Of a stretch of 34,963 bases of DNA, positions 1-10,169 are shown in pieces. This DNA comes from Flavobacterium sp. GTDB taxonomy: Bacteria > Bacteroidota > Bacteroidia > Flavobacteriales > Flavobacteriaceae. Below the pieces are notes generated by a model. That model made no database searches. It was not told where the DNA came from and saw only the letters and a program-made list of their open reading frames with translations. Each line of letters opens with the position of its first letter. The stretch's first letter is position 1. The translations under genes and the position numbers were made by a program. The DNA is taken from NCBI RefSeq assembly GCF_027483985.1, contig NZ_JAIXTJ010000051.1:1-34963 (forward strand), given 5' to 3'.

Positions 1-6
1 CTACTA

Positions 7-36
7 TTGCGTGAATTAAAAATAGTTGTATTTTTG
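7..36 (+). promoter_or_regulatory. Promoter of the tRNA-Glu pair
   Basis: A TTG at 7-9 is followed after 19 bases by TATTTTTG at 29-36. This matches the Bacteroidota housekeeping pattern TTG-N17-23-TAnnTTTG. The first tRNA starts 25 bases downstream, which fits a short 5' leader. The assignment is by pattern only. Confidence 0.65.
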
Positions 37-61
37 CACTCGCATTACAAAATAATGTAAT

Positions 62-133
62 GGCCCGTTCGTCTATCGGTTAGGACGCATGGTTTTCATC
101 CATGTAAGAGGGGTTCGATTCCCCTACGGGCTA
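62..133 (+). tRNA. tRNA-Glu (anticodon TTC), copy 1
   Basis: A full cloverleaf can be drawn. The acceptor GGCCCGT pairs with ACGGGCT (one G-U pair at the end), the D stem is GTC/GAC, the anticodon stem CATGG/CCATG encloses the loop TTTTCAT with anticodon TTC, and the T arm is AGGGG-TTCGATT-CCCCT. The discriminator is A133 and CCA is not fully encoded. The gene is 72 nt long. It decodes GAA/GAG and also supplies Glu-tRNA for tetrapyrrole synthesis in most bacteria. Confidence 0.95.
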
Positions 134-175
134 CAAGTTCAAATTTTATTGAAGTATTTATCGAAAGATAAAAAT

Positions 176-247
176 GGCCCGTTCGTCTATCGGTTAGGAC
201 GCATGGTTTTCATCCATGTAAGAGGGGTTCGATTCCCCTACGGGCTA
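176..247 (+). tRNA. tRNA-Glu (anticodon TTC), copy 2
   Basis: This copy is identical over all 72 nt to the one 42 bases upstream, with the same anticodon TTC. The bases immediately flanking (AAT before, CA after) are also shared, which suggests a tandem duplication. No separate promoter is visible in the spacer, so both are probably cut from one transcript starting near position 40. Confidence 0.95.
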
Positions 248-399
248 CAGCGTTAGTTGTAAATTAGTTTTATAAAATTTAAAGTCAGTGTCTCGATTTT
301 TTATTTTATTAGTTAAAACCAAAGTGATTAGAAATTAATTGTGGGAGGTTTTTCTTTTTTAACTAAGTATTATTAATAGTTACAATTAAATTAAAAAAA

Positions 400-651
400 A
401 TGGCAAATCATAAGTCAGCTTTAAAAAGAATTAGAAGCAACGAAAAGAAAAGAGTGTTAAACAGATACCAACACAAAACAACTCGTAATGCGATAAAAGC
501 ATTAAGAATGTCTACTGTTAAATCTGAGGCTTCTGCAAAATTATCAAGTGTTATTTCAATGATCGATAGATTAGCTAAGAAAAATATCATTCACGATAAC
601 AAAGCGTCTAATTTAAAATCTAAATTAACTAAGCACGTAGCTAAGTTGTAA
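400..651 (+). CDS. rpsT: 30S ribosomal protein S20
   Basis: S20 binds the 5' and 3'-minor domains of 16S rRNA during small-subunit assembly. The 83-residue product starts MANHKSALKRIRSNEKKR, the usual S20 opening, and is lysine/arginine-rich and helical throughout, at the normal family length. The ATG is preceded by an A-rich stretch rather than a Shine-Dalgarno sequence, as is normal for this phylum. The gene stands alone after the tRNA pair and ends in a strong terminator at 671-698. No clear TAnnTTTG box is visible between the second tRNA and the gene, so read-through from the tRNA promoter is possible. Confidence 0.97.
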   Translation: MANHKSALKRIRSNEKKRVLNRYQHKTTRNAIKALRMSTVKSEASAKLSSVISMIDRLAKKNIIHDNKASNLKSKLTKHVAKL

Positions 652-670
652 TAGATAAAAGATAAAATAA

Positions 671-698
671 AAAAAAGCTTCCTTTTGGAAGCTTTTTT
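671..698. terminator. Bidirectional terminator between rpsT and the response regulator
   Basis: A perfect 12-bp stem (AAAAAAGCTTCC / GGAAGCTTTTTT) closes a TTTT loop. An A tract on one side and a T tract on the other make it work in both directions. Its last base is also the last base of the stop codon of the minus-strand response regulator gene. Confidence 0.9.
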
Positions 699-1111
699 TA
701 TTTATGTATATCACTGAGTAAGTTAAGCATTTCTTTAGTTATTGGTTTAGATAAAAAGTCCACAACCATTGTGTAAGATTTTGATTTTTCAATATCCTTA
801 GGGTCAATTGTCGAGGATAATACTATTACTTTTAGATCTGAAAAAAATGATTGATATTTTGGGTCTGAAAATAAATCAAGAAATTCCCAACCACCCATGA
901 TAGGCATATTTAAGTCTAAAAACATTAGTTGTGGTAGAATGATGTTTTCGTTTTCTTTTAAATCGTTTTTAAGGCTGTCAAAATACTTGAGAGCATCTTC
1001 TCCATTATGTGCACTATCAATGATATTTGAAAAATTTGACTTTTCAATTACTTTTTTACACAGCATAAGTGTAATAGGGTCGTCATCAACACATAATATT
1101 TTATTATACAT
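698..1111 (-). CDS. CheY-like single-domain response regulator
   Basis: This 137-residue protein is a stand-alone receiver domain. The acidic pocket is D9-D10-D11, the phospho-acceptor is D66 in FLDLNMP, the switch Ser is at 99-100 and the conserved Lys is K122 in LSKP. There is no output domain, so it must act by protein contact or by phosphotransfer. Its ATG lies inside the end of the upstream histidine kinase gene (8-base overlap), so the two are translationally coupled and very probably form a cognate pair. Single-domain regulators after PAS histidine kinases are common in flavobacteria, and the target cannot be read from the sequence. Confidence 0.9.
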   Translation of the reverse strand: MYNKILCVDDDPITLMLCKKVIEKSNFSNIIDSAHNGEDALKYFDSLKNDLKENENIILPQLMFLDLNMPIMGGWEFLDLFSDPKYQSFFSDLKVIVLSSTIDPKDIEKSKSYTMVVDFLSKPITKEMLNLLSDIHK

Positions 1112-2825
1112 CTTTATTGTTTTTAAAAATTATTGTGAAAGTAGTTCCAATGCCAACACTACTTTCAATGCTAATTGTTCCTCCCATTGATTCCACTTGA
1201 GATTTAACAAGATATAATCCGAGCCCTTTGCTGTCAGGATAGTCGTGAAATCTTTGATAAAGACCAAATACTTTGTCTTTATTTCTTTCTAAATCTATTC
1301 CTATTCCGTTATCTTTAAAAGTTATTATTATCTCTTGATCAATTTTTTTAGAAGCAATTGAGATTTTTAATTGTCGTTTGGCGTCACCGTATCGTAAGGA
1401 ATTTGACATCAAATTTAATAAAATACTTTCAATATAGGATTTATTTAAGAAAACAATTTGATCTTCGTTTAAATCCATTCTAATTATTGGCTTTTTTATG
1501 CTGATTAGGAAACTTAGTTGATTGAATACATTTTCAAATACGTCTTTAATCACTATTCCTTCTTTTTGAATTGATGGACTATCTTTGATAATAATTACAT
1601 TAACCAAGTCATTTATTGTTTCATTTAGTTGATGAGTAGATTTAGAAAAACCGTTTATTATTTCTTTAAGTTCTTGATTTTCAATCGGAATATCTTCAAC
1701 TAAATTCAAAAGACCAGTGAGGTTTGAAAGTGGTGCACGTAGGTTATGTGATGTTATATATGAAAACTGTTTTAGATCTTTATTGTTTTGAGTCAATTCT
1801 CCAATGAGGTGTTCTCTTTCTTTTTCTCTTTCTTTTTCAACAGAAATGTCTCTTTGAATTGATATCCAATGCGAATGTTTATTATCTTTATTTGTTATGG
1901 GTATCATTGTGAGATTCACCCAATATTGTTCACTATCTTTCCTCTTATTTAGTGTTTCAAATGTGAACTCTTCTTTCTTTTTTAGAATATCTGCTAATTT
2001 TCTAATATCGTTTCGTGCACTAAACTTGTTCATTAGTACATCAGCAGTTTTACCCAAGACTTCATCAGATTGGTAGCCTGTCATTTTAGTGAAGGCTGGA
2101 TTAACAAATACTACTTTTGGGAGTTCTTTTTCGTTCTCACTTGTTTCGGTAATGATTACAGTATCCTTTGTTTGAGTAATAACAGTTTCTAATAGTTTTA
2201 GTCGTTGTTCTTCTTCTTTTTGTTTAGTAATGTCTTGAATGGCACCTATCATACGAATAACGTTGCGGTTATCATCCATAACTAAAAAACCTCTATCAAA
2301 AACATATTTATAGCTACCATCAGCACACATGAATCTGTAGTAATCTTGCCATTTTTCTGTTTTTTGTTCAATAAAAGAATATAGTTTAACCGACATTTTT
2401 AAACTGTCTTCCGGATGAATTTTTTCAAACCACCACTGCAGGTTATCTCCAACTTGTTCTTTTTTATAACCAAAAACACCTTGAATTCCTTTATTCCAAA
2501 TAAAGCCACCTGTTTTAATATCCCAATCCCAAATGGTATCGCTTGTAGCTTTCGCAACAATATCATATCGCTCGTTGGAATCGTATAATACTTTGTTAAT
2601 TAACTTTAAGTTATTTATTGACTCATTATTTTTTTTATCATTTATTTTTATTAATGAAACTAAGTATATTGGAGTACAGATGATTAGGAGAACACAGAAT
2701 GAAAGGCTATAAACTATTTGGCTATTTGTGTCAACAAAATTTATGATAAAGTAATGGCTAGCCAGAGCCAAGATTAGAATTATAAAGAAATAAATAGAAA
2801 TACTCTTGTAAAAAAAACTTTTCAT
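1104..2825 (-). CDS. Membrane PAS-PAS sensor histidine kinase
   Basis: This 573-residue protein has two predicted transmembrane helices at about 9-30 and 38-59, with almost no periplasmic loop, so sensing is probably cytoplasmic or in the membrane. A PAS_3-type domain (about 87-200) and a second PAS domain (about 210-330, lacking the LOV cysteine motif) follow. The HisKA H-box is SHNLRAPL with phospho-acceptor H360. The HATPase_c domain has an N-box near N471-N475, G1 DNGIGI at 505-510 and G2 GLGLYL near 534-539. All catalytic motifs are present. It overlaps the response regulator gene by 8 bases. The signal is unknown. The minus-strand TATTTTTG at 2830-2837 lies too close to the ATG to be a confident promoter. 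Confidence 0.92.
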   Translation of the reverse strand: MKSFFYKSISIYFFIILILALASHYFIINFVDTNSQIVYSLSFCVLLIICTPIYLVSLIKINDKKNNESINNLKLINKVLYDSNERYDIVAKATSDTIWDWDIKTGGFIWNKGIQGVFGYKKEQVGDNLQWWFEKIHPEDSLKMSVKLYSFIEQKTEKWQDYYRFMCADGSYKYVFDRGFLVMDDNRNVIRMIGAIQDITKQKEEEQRLKLLETVITQTKDTVIITETSENEKELPKVVFVNPAFTKMTGYQSDEVLGKTADVLMNKFSARNDIRKLADILKKKEEFTFETLNKRKDSEQYWVNLTMIPITNKDNKHSHWISIQRDISVEKEREKEREHLIGELTQNNKDLKQFSYITSHNLRAPLSNLTGLLNLVEDIPIENQELKEIINGFSKSTHQLNETINDLVNVIIIKDSPSIQKEGIVIKDVFENVFNQLSFLISIKKPIIRMDLNEDQIVFLNKSYIESILLNLMSNSLRYGDAKRQLKISIASKKIDQEIIITFKDNGIGIDLERNKDKVFGLYQRFHDYPDSKGLGLYLVKSQVESMGGTISIESSVGIGTTFTIIFKNNKDV

Positions 2826-2960
2826 TACTCAAAAATAAAAAAAAAATGATGAATCCATCTTTTTTAATTAAAAAATAATATTTTTTTTATCTATTAAGTT
2901 ATTTATAGTTACTAAAATGTAAACTCTTGTAACTTAGGTTTTTTTTATCAAAATAAAGTG

Positions 2961-2968
2961 TACCTTTG
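2961..2968 (+). promoter_or_regulatory. Promoter -7 box of typA
   Basis: TACCTTTG matches TAnnTTTG and sits 19 bases before the typA ATG, implying a 5' leader of about 12-15 nt. The -33 region is T-rich but has no TTG at the usual distance, so this is a one-box match. Confidence 0.5.
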
Positions 2969-2987
2969 CACCTCCTAAAAAAATCAG

Positions 2988-4784
2988 ATGGAATCTATTA
3001 GAAACATTGCAATTATTGCTCACGTTGACCACGGTAAAACTACTTTGGTTGATAAAATTATGTACCATTGTCAACTTTTTCGTGAAAATGAAAATACAGG
3101 TGACTTAATTCTTGACAACAACGATTTAGAACGCGAAAGAGGTATTACTATTACTTCTAAAAACGTTTCTGTTTCATACAAAGGGACTAAAATCAATATT
3201 ATTGATACACCTGGTCACGCCGATTTTGGTGGTGAAGTAGAACGTGTATTGAATATGGCAGATGGTGTTTGCTTGTTAGTTGACGCCTTTGAAGGACCGA
3301 TGCCACAAACTCGTTTTGTACTACAAAAAGCTATTGACTTAGGATTAAAACCTTGTGTCGTAATTAATAAAGTTGATAAAGAAAACTGTACACCAGAAGA
3401 GGTACACGAGAAAGTTTTTGATTTAATGTTTGAATTAGGTGCAGAAGAATGGCAGTTGGATTTTCCTACAGTATATGGTTCTGCAAAAAACAATTGGATG
3501 TCGGATCATTGGGAAAACCAAACAGAAAATATTGAACCATTATTAGATATGGTAATCAATAATGTTCCAGCTCCGAAAGTTTCAGAAGGAACTCCGCAAA
3601 TGTTAATTACTTCTTTGGACTTTTCATCTTTTACTGGTCGTATTGCTATTGGTAGATTAGAAAGAGGAGTTTTGAGAGAAGGAATGCCAATTTCTTTAGT
3701 AAAAAGAGATGGTTCTGTAATGAAATCGAGAATTAAAGAATTACATACTTTTGAAGGTTTAGGGCGTAAAAAAGTACAAGAAGTTATCGCTGGTGATATT
3801 TGTGCAATCGTTGGAGTAGATGGTTTTGAAATTGGTGATACTATTGCTGATTTTGAAAATCCTGAGGCATTACAAACTATTGCTATTGATGAACCAACAA
3901 TGAGTATGTTGTTTACAATTAACGATTCTCCATTTTTTGGAAAAGAAGGTAAATTCGTAACATCAAGACATATTAGAGATAGACTTACTAAAGAATTAGA
4001 AAAAAATCTAGCAATGAAGTTAGGTGAAACTGATTCTGCTGATAAATTTATGGTTTTTGGTCGAGGAGTACTTCACTTATCGGTTCTTATTGAAACAATG
4101 AGAAGAGAAGGATATGAATTGCAAATTGGTCAACCACAAGTTATTATCAAGGAAATTGATGGTAAAAAATGTGAGCCAATCGAAGAATTAACAATCGATT
4201 TACCAGAAAATCTTTCTGGTCGTGCGGTTGAATTCGTTTCTATCCGTAAAGGAGAAATGTTATCTATGGAAGGTAAAGGTGAGCGTATGATTGTTAAATT
4301 CAATATTCCATCTCGTGGAATTATCGGATTAAGAAATCAGTTACTTACTGCAACTGCTGGTGAAGCAATTATGTCACACCGTTACATAGGATATGAGCCA
4401 TACAAAGGTGAAATTCCTGGAAGAAATAATGGTTCATTAATTTCTATGGAAAACGGAAAAGCAATTCCTTATTCTATTGATAAATTGCAAGATCGTGGTA
4501 AATTCTTCGTTAATCCTAACGATGAGATTTATGAAGGTCAAGTAATTGGTGAAAACTCTCGTAGCGATGATATGTGTATTAATGTAACTAAAGCTAAGAA
4601 ACAATCTAACGTTCGTTCGTCTGGAAATGACGAAAAAGCTAGAATCATTCCACCAATTATTTTCTCTTTGGAAGAAGCTTTAGAATACATTCAAAAAGAT
4701 GAATATGTAGAGGTTACTCCTAAAACTATTCGTTTAAGAAAAATATATTTGACAGAAACAGATAGAAAAAGATTTAAAATCTAA
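2988..4784 (+). CDS. typA: Translational GTPase TypA/BipA
   Basis: TypA is a ribosome-binding GTPase related to EF-G, used in ribosome assembly and stress or cold adaptation. The 598-residue length is normal. The G domain shows AHVDHGKTT (P loop, about residue 11-19), the switch I segment LERERGITI, DTPGHADFGGEVER (switch II) and NKVDK. Domain 2, an EF-G-like domain and the TypA-specific C-terminal domain (IPSRGIIGLRNQLLTATAGEA) follow. It is a monocistronic gene ending in a clean terminator at 4802-4832. Confidence 0.97.
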   Translation: MESIRNIAIIAHVDHGKTTLVDKIMYHCQLFRENENTGDLILDNNDLERERGITITSKNVSVSYKGTKINIIDTPGHADFGGEVERVLNMADGVCLLVDAFEGPMPQTRFVLQKAIDLGLKPCVVINKVDKENCTPEEVHEKVFDLMFELGAEEWQLDFPTVYGSAKNNWMSDHWENQTENIEPLLDMVINNVPAPKVSEGTPQMLITSLDFSSFTGRIAIGRLERGVLREGMPISLVKRDGSVMKSRIKELHTFEGLGRKKVQEVIAGDICAIVGVDGFEIGDTIADFENPEALQTIAIDEPTMSMLFTINDSPFFGKEGKFVTSRHIRDRLTKELEKNLAMKLGETDSADKFMVFGRGVLHLSVLIETMRREGYELQIGQPQVIIKEIDGKKCEPIEELTIDLPENLSGRAVEFVSIRKGEMLSMEGKGERMIVKFNIPSRGIIGLRNQLLTATAGEAIMSHRYIGYEPYKGEIPGRNNGSLISMENGKAIPYSIDKLQDRGKFFVNPNDEIYEGQVIGENSRSDDMCINVTKAKKQSNVRSSGNDEKARIIPPIIFSLEEALEYIQKDEYVEVTPKTIRLRKIYLTETDRKRFKI

Positions 4785-4801
4785 TTTTATTCTAATATAA
4801 C

Positions 4802-4832
4802 AAAAGCCATCAGTTTAACGCTGATGGCTTTT
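4802..4832 (+). terminator. Terminator of typA
   Basis: A 12-bp perfect stem (AAAAGCCATCAG / CTGATGGCTTTT) with a 7-base loop is followed by TTATTT. It lies 17 bases after the typA stop codon. Confidence 0.9.
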
Positions 4833-4939
4833 TTATTTACCTAAATCTTTAATTAAAATACCATTTTAAGTTTACTTATAATAACTAAATGATGTTTGAT
4901 GCAAAAGTCAATAATCATTTGTGATTTGTTTCAAAAAAA

Positions 4940-4967
4940 AACCATCAGTTTAGTTTTACTGATGGTT
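4940..4967 (-). terminator. Terminator of the giant T9SS protein
   Basis: AACCATCAGT (4940-4949) pairs with ACTGATGGTT (4958-4967). It is flanked by A tracts and T tracts, so it could stop transcription from either side. It lies just past the minus-strand stop codon at 4991. Its core CCATCAG/CTGATGG is the same as in the typA terminator 110 bases away. Confidence 0.85.
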
Positions 4968-4990
4968 TTTTTGTTTTGTTTATTGTTAGG

Positions 4991-7900
4991 TTATCTCTTT
5001 AAAGCAAAGTGTCCTTTCGTGGTTCTGCCATCATCAAATAGTATGTTATACCAATAATCGTCAGATGGAGCAAGATTACCATTAGATGTGCCATCCCAAC
5101 CTTGACCAATTGCTGATATTTGTTTGACTAATTTTCCATATCTATCATATATATTGATGATTGAATTGCTGTAAAATTGTTCATTGGCACCTTTAACATT
5201 CCAAGTATCATTGTATCCGTCGCCGTTTGGAGTAAAAAACTGTGGAACACCAAGTACTGAAATTATTTGCTCGGCAATTCCACATCCGTTTAAATCTTTG
5301 ACATAAACAGTATGAATTCCCATTGGTACATTGGTGAAAATTGCAGAGTCTTGATAAGGTCCATAAGGATCTTGAATGCTGTAGACATAATCGCCATTTC
5401 CAGAAACAATAACTTCAACAGAATTGTTTTCCACTAAATCGGTGATGATAATATCGTCAATAGTTGCAATAACTGATGTAGTAACTTCGATAGTTCTAGT
5501 TTTTGGACAACCAAACGAGTTTGTTACTACTACAGAATAAGTTCCTCCTGTATTTACAGTAATTGTATAATTTGTTTCACTTGGTAGCAAAGTTCCTTCA
5601 TAAAACCATTGATAGCTGTAGGCAGTTATCGGCGTCGAATCTGTGATTCCGGCATCTAGAGTAACCGTAAATGCTGGTAAATTGGTACATACTAATTGAT
5701 TTGCCCATCCATTTTGATTAATGTCAATGTTAGGCGTTGGATTCACAACAAAATTTAAGGTTGTAGAAACAGGGCAAGTTGTATTAGCTGGATTGGTCAA
5801 CGTTACAACTATATTTTGAGTTCCAGTTCTAAATGTTGGAGGCAAAGTTGTTAAAACCGTACCATCTTGCAATGTGAATGTTATATCAAATCCCGTTTGT
5901 CCTTGAAGTATTGTAGGTAGAATGTTTGTAGTATCAAAGTCTAGAAGTCCGTCTTGGTCTGCAGGATTGATTTCATCATCACAAAACGTTAATTGTCCTG
6001 GTAACAATGGAAATATTTGTGGTAAATCGTCAACTATAAATTGAATGGTCTTTTGATATGAACAAGGACCATCTTGAGCTAACGAAGGATTATTTGTCAA
6101 TTTTACTGTAATAGTTTGATTTGTATTTACATTAAACGGATTGGTCATTGTAAATTGAACTCCTGATGCATCAAAGTAGGTAATATCAATATTGGTTTGA
6201 CCTTGAAGAATATCACTTTCTAAAGTTGAGGTATTAAATCCGTAGATTCCATCGTGATCATCGTCACAGTGACGAATAACATTATTTACTCCAACGGTAT
6301 TAAATACTGGAGTTTTCTCAACAATTATATCAAAAGTTTTAAATCCGTAGCAGCCATTATTAATGTTACTATCTACACGTACCCAGATTTTTTGTGTGTT
6401 AGGATAACCAAAATTCTGATAATTCGAAATATTTGAAATAGCTAACGAATTACCATTTACATCATTTTCAGCGTTAAAATCAGCTAGATTTTTATAAAAT
6501 TTAATAGTATAATCAGATGTTGGAGCAGGCAATAAAGCCAATGTATTATTATAGATTTGTGTAAAGTCAAATGTGGCAATACCGTCATACTCATTATTTG
6601 TAGCATTCATATATTCATCACACTTTACTTGATCAGGAATGATGTAGCTTGGTGGTAATTGTGGTGTTGAAACTATTAAATCTAATCGGCCAATACTATA
6701 GCAATTATTTGCATTTTGAACTCTAACCCATACCGAAGTATTTGAAGTTGTGAATGCAATTGGATTAGCTATTAAAAAATTGGTATCATTTGTATCTGCA
6801 GCAACTTGATTTGTAAAAAATGTAAAAGTTTCGTTTGCCGAATTGGTTGAGAAAAAAGTATTTTTTTCTGTTAAATTGAAAGTTGAAATTCCATCAGTAT
6901 CATCATCACATTGTAATAAGGATTGTGGCGTTGTCAAAACAGGTAGTGCATAAATTGACAAAGTGGCGTCAGCCGAAGTTAACCCACAAGAGTTTCCGGT
7001 TCTATTTAAGACTACTCTATATCGATAACCTGACATTGAAGAAGTAATATTATTTACAGATAAAACATCAGTAGTAACTCCAGCATAATTAGCGTTATTT
7101 ACAAGATTAGTGAAGGTCAAACCATTATCTGAAGAAACTTGCCATTGGTAGGTTGTTATTGGTGTAGAGGTAACTAAAGTAAAGGTAGTTCCTTGTAATT
7201 CACACGCAAATTTATTAGCTGGTTGAGTTGTAATTGCAATTGGTGCTGGTGTGAAGAAATTAGAGTTCGGGTTCACATAACCAGTTCCACTAGTAACAAC
7301 ACCATTATTTGGATTTACTGATGCTGGAGATGTAGCTCCTAAAATACCATCATTATTACCATCGGTGTAACCTGCTTCAATAACATCATCACAGCCGTCA
7401 CCATCACTATCTAAGTCAAGGTAATTATTTAGTGAATCTCCATCGGTATTAGCAATTGTTGCTGCAATAATTCCGCTATCGGGTGCAGTTTCTAAAGAAT
7501 CTAACCATCCGTTTATACCAAAATTTGTTCCGTCAATCACTCCATTAGAATTCGCATCTACTAAAGTATATCCAGATTCATTTAAATCATATATTCCGTC
7601 ATTATCTGAATCTAAATCGAAGTAATCTACAATACCATCATTATCAGAATCTACAGGTGTAATTCCTGAACCATAAGCATCATCGATACCATCGTTGTTA
7701 GCGTCAGTATTAGATAAAGCAATAAAACCTGGACCTTGAACTTCAATATAATCAGGAATTCCATCATTATCAGAATCATAGTCAAATTGATCAAATATTC
7801 CGTCACCATCAGTATCTTTAGGAACACAAGTGGCTACAATTTTGAAAGTTGCTTTGTTTGGTAATGCATCGGATAAATTTCTATGAGTAAAACTTATGGA

Positions 7901-10102
7901 TTGCACTTGACTAGTCAAGAATCGAAATGTTCCCGTTCCTGCAGCCAATGGCGTAGTACTGTTTAATCTAAATCGGATTTCGAAAGATGAATATTCTGTA
8001 ACACCACTTTCAAAAATTCCGTCATAATTGGTATCAATCAATAACTGGTTTGTAGGATTTAAAACAGTGACTGTTTTATCGATTGGTGAATTAACAATGT
8101 ATTCAGCATTAGCATCTAATAGATCTGTTGAATTTGCAGTAGCAACATACTCCAAAGCTAGTGATATTGGCTGTGCAAAAGTAAGTTGATGCTTTACGGT
8201 ATTTGTTTTTCCAGCCGGAATTTCAGTTACAAAACTTCCGTCTGCATTTCCAATAAAAGGCGTTGTGCTTGCTGTTGGTGAAGTTGTTGTTATTCCAGTA
8301 AAAGTATTAGAATAGGTACCAACGGCAACAGTTCCTGCTACCGGATTTGCTAACGAAACATTTTGATTTCCAAAGGATTCATTGCAATTTGTAATTCCGT
8401 CGCCATCATAATCTTGATCGATATCATCATTAGCATTATCATTGTCAGAATTTGTAGCACAAGTACTAACTGGTATTTCATCTGAAAATAAGTCAATACT
8501 ACATTCTGTTAATGTTGCTTTTACTTTATAATAACCTGGTCCAAATGCAGACAAAGTAGGAGTATAAGAACTACTATTTGCACCTGGAATTGGATTGCCG
8601 TTAAAATACCATTGAAAAACATCAAAGCCACTTAACGAACTAATTTCTAAATTCACATTTGGAATACAATTCGAACTGCTTCCAGCTACAGGTTGAAACA
8701 CTACTTCAGGTCTAAATGTAAAGCCAGAGTAAAATCCACCATAAGTTGCAGCACCACTAGTTCCATAGTAAGATAAGTACACTTGTTCAGAAGAAAATAC
8801 AGATATATTTCCATTCAATCCATCAAAAGTATAAGTTACATAATCGGGATTTCCTATAACATTGAAAGGTCCGTTAACATTAATACTTCCAGGTAAACCT
8901 GCCAAAGTGTAATTGGTGCCATTAATAATGAAATCTAAACTTGCACCAGTTTTAGTTACGATACAAACAGTTCCTTCAAAATTGGATTGGTTTCCAACTT
9001 CGTTAATGAATGGAATATTGTTAATTGTTTTTGGTGTTTGGCAACTCAAAGGCGGTAAAAAGTGCATGTTCTGATTCGCCTGACTTGATGTGCCGCCAAT
9101 TCCTTGGTAAGCAAAAACATTTTTTGAAGTGTTAACAAACAAATTACCATCGGCAGAAAACTGCGAACCATCAAGTGCTAAATATTCTCCAGCATTAAGT
9201 GTTGCAATTGGAGTAGTAATGCCGTTTGTAAAAACATCAGTATTATCTTCGTGTGCTATGATTAATGGTCTTTCAGTTACATCAACTCCAGCACCTTTAA
9301 TAAATATATATTCTTTTCCAGTTCGTTCGGCAGATACAATTTGGTCAAAACCTAAATCTAAATTACTTGTAGAACCATTACTTCCGGCAAATGAGCCGCA
9401 ATTTACCGCTATTGGTTTGTTAGAATTTACCAACATTCCAATTAATCCGTCTCTATTAGGATCAGATGGACCTTTTACAGCAATAACATAACTATCGCCT
9501 GCATTAAGATTGACACTTGCTGGTGTATTTCCGGCAGCAGCGTTGTTCAGTAAAGTAACTCCAGTTTTTATATCGTCAAAAGAAATTGTCGTATTATTTT
9601 CGGTTGCTAAAATGGAAGCAAAGGTGAAATAGTTTTCGGTTGAAGTTGGTGCACCAGTATTGATGAATCCTCCAATTCTAAAGTTGGTTCCTAATGCCGC
9701 ACTACCTTTAGCGACTAATCCTCCAGCGTGAAGATTACTTTGTGCTGTTAATCTTACTGTTACATATATTAAATCTTGCGCTTGAACAATAAATCCTTTA
9801 TTGTTTTTCACCACATTTACATCTATTTCATTTGTAAGAAGTTGTGTATCAGTACCGAAACCTATAGCGTGAATATAAGGTGTATCTCTACTAACGGTTG
9901 CATTAATAGTTGTGCCACCAATTTCTTGTATTTGAAAGTTAATTGGATCTAAACTTGGGCTAGAAATATATAGATATTGGTTCAAAGGCTCTACAGAATC
10001 TGTATGAGACAATGGTGGAATGTAATGTGTTTTGCTAAATTGCGAAAAACAATTTATTGATAATAAAACAGTTAGTAGGTTGAATATAAATCTCTTTTTC
10101 AT
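4991..10102 (-). CDS. Giant secreted T9SS surface protein (IgGFc-binding-like, TSP3, Ig-like and repeat modules; type B sorting domain)
   Basis: A 1703-residue secreted protein. I start it at the ATG opening [21 protein letters not shown], a clear signal peptide; the frame stays open 19 codons further upstream. In residues from this start: about 30-470 resembles the IgGFc-binding N-terminal family ([30 protein letters not shown]). Next is an Ig/PKD-like stretch at about 480-545. Calcium-binding thrombospondin-type-3 repeats (DxDxDGxxD) lie near 552-575 and 762-925. An Ig-like domain follows at about 955-1050. Four CDD..DG.F repeats start at C1065, C1161, C1279 and C1374, then a PKD-like segment at 1460-1542. 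The C-terminus ([14 protein letters not shown] ... YDRYGKLV ... WDG ... YWY) is a T9SS type B (gliding-motility-type) sorting domain, so the protein is probably exported by T9SS and attached or released at the surface. Adhesion is a likely role but is inferred. Confidence 0.92.
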   Translation of the reverse strand: MKKRFIFNLLTVLLSINCFSQFSKTHYIPPLSHTDSVEPLNQYLYISSPSLDPINFQIQEIGGTTINATVSRDTPYIHAIGFGTDTQLLTNEIDVNVVKNNKGFIVQAQDLIYVTVRLTAQSNLHAGGLVAKGSAALGTNFRIGGFINTGAPTSTENYFTFASILATENNTTISFDDIKTGVTLLNNAAAGNTPASVNLNAGDSYVIAVKGPSDPNRDGLIGMLVNSNKPIAVNCGSFAGSNGSTSNLDLGFDQIVSAERTGKEYIFIKGAGVDVTERPLIIAHEDNTDVFTNGITTPIATLNAGEYLALDGSQFSADGNLFVNTSKNVFAYQGIGGTSSQANQNMHFLPPLSCQTPKTINNIPFINEVGNQSNFEGTVCIVTKTGASLDFIINGTNYTLAGLPGSINVNGPFNVIGNPDYVTYTFDGLNGNISVFSSEQVYLSYYGTSGAATYGGFYSGFTFRPEVVFQPVAGSSSNCIPNVNLEISSLSGFDVFQWYFNGNPIPGANSSSYTPTLSAFGPGYYKVKATLTECSIDLFSDEIPVSTCATNSDNDNANDDIDQDYDGDGITNCNESFGNQNVSLANPVAGTVAVGTYSNTFTGITTTSPTASTTPFIGNADGSFVTEIPAGKTNTVKHQLTFAQPISLALEYVATANSTDLLDANAEYIVNSPIDKTVTVLNPTNQLLIDTNYDGIFESGVTEYSSFEIRFRLNSTTPLAAGTGTFRFLTSQVQSISFTHRNLSDALPNKATFKIVATCVPKDTDGDGIFDQFDYDSDNDGIPDYIEVQGPGFIALSNTDANNDGIDDAYGSGITPVDSDNDGIVDYFDLDSDNDGIYDLNESGYTLVDANSNGVIDGTNFGINGWLDSLETAPDSGIIAATIANTDGDSLNNYLDLDSDGDGCDDVIEAGYTDGNNDGILGATSPASVNPNNGVVTSGTGYVNPNSNFFTPAPIAITTQPANKFACELQGTTFTLVTSTPITTYQWQVSSDNGLTFTNLVNNANYAGVTTDVLSVNNITSSMSGYRYRVVLNRTGNSCGLTSADATLSIYALPVLTTPQSLLQCDDDTDGISTFNLTEKNTFFSTNSANETFTFFTNQVAADTNDTNFLIANPIAFTTSNTSVWVRVQNANNCYSIGRLDLIVSTPQLPPSYIIPDQVKCDEYMNATNNEYDGIATFDFTQIYNNTLALLPAPTSDYTIKFYKNLADFNAENDVNGNSLAISNISNYQNFGYPNTQKIWVRVDSNINNGCYGFKTFDIIVEKTPVFNTVGVNNVIRHCDDDHDGIYGFNTSTLESDILQGQTNIDITYFDASGVQFTMTNPFNVNTNQTITVKLTNNPSLAQDGPCSYQKTIQFIVDDLPQIFPLLPGQLTFCDDEINPADQDGLLDFDTTNILPTILQGQTGFDITFTLQDGTVLTTLPPTFRTGTQNIVVTLTNPANTTCPVSTTLNFVVNPTPNIDINQNGWANQLVCTNLPAFTVTLDAGITDSTPITAYSYQWFYEGTLLPSETNYTITVNTGGTYSVVVTNSFGCPKTRTIEVTTSVIATIDDIIITDLVENNSVEVIVSGNGDYVYSIQDPYGPYQDSAIFTNVPMGIHTVYVKDLNGCGIAEQIISVLGVPQFFTPNGDGYNDTWNVKGANEQFYSNSIINIYDRYGKLVKQISAIGQGWDGTSNGNLAPSDDYWYNILFDDGRTTKGHFALKR
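5735..6949 (-). repeat. Four protein-level CDD-DG-F repeats within the T9SS protein
   Basis: The encoded segment holds four related modules of about 95-118 residues. Each opens with C-D-D/E, an acidic DG motif and F-(N/D), then TxxF/I-like strands and a closing aromatic/VxV strand. The anchor cysteines in the protein are 1065, 1161, 1279 and 1374. The last two also share the string ILQGQTxxDITF/Y, so they are the most recent duplicates. The DNA copies have diverged enough not to be simple tandem repeats. Confidence 0.75.
7325..7819 (-). repeat. Thrombospondin type 3 calcium-binding ladder (coding repeat)
   Basis: About six to eight D-x-D-x-D-G-x-x-D units in a row are encoded here (for example [19 protein letters not shown] and [19 protein letters not shown]). 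Such units bind Ca2+ and rigidify secreted stalks in thrombospondin and OmpA-like proteins. A shorter separate cluster is encoded near 8400-8450. Confidence 0.85.
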
Positions 10103-10169
10103 TTGATAAAAATAGCAAATAAAATAGATTTTTTCTACATAGTTTTCAATTTTTAACACTAGATTTATA

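Noticed and set aside
9129..9491. Open frame antisense to the T9SS protein gene
   Set aside because: Fully inside a conserved coding region, with no recognisable product or signals.
10103..10159. N-terminal extension of the T9SS protein ([19 protein letters not shown] before MKKRF)
   Set aside because: It would bury the signal peptide behind 19 residues. Starting at MKKRF gives a standard export signal.
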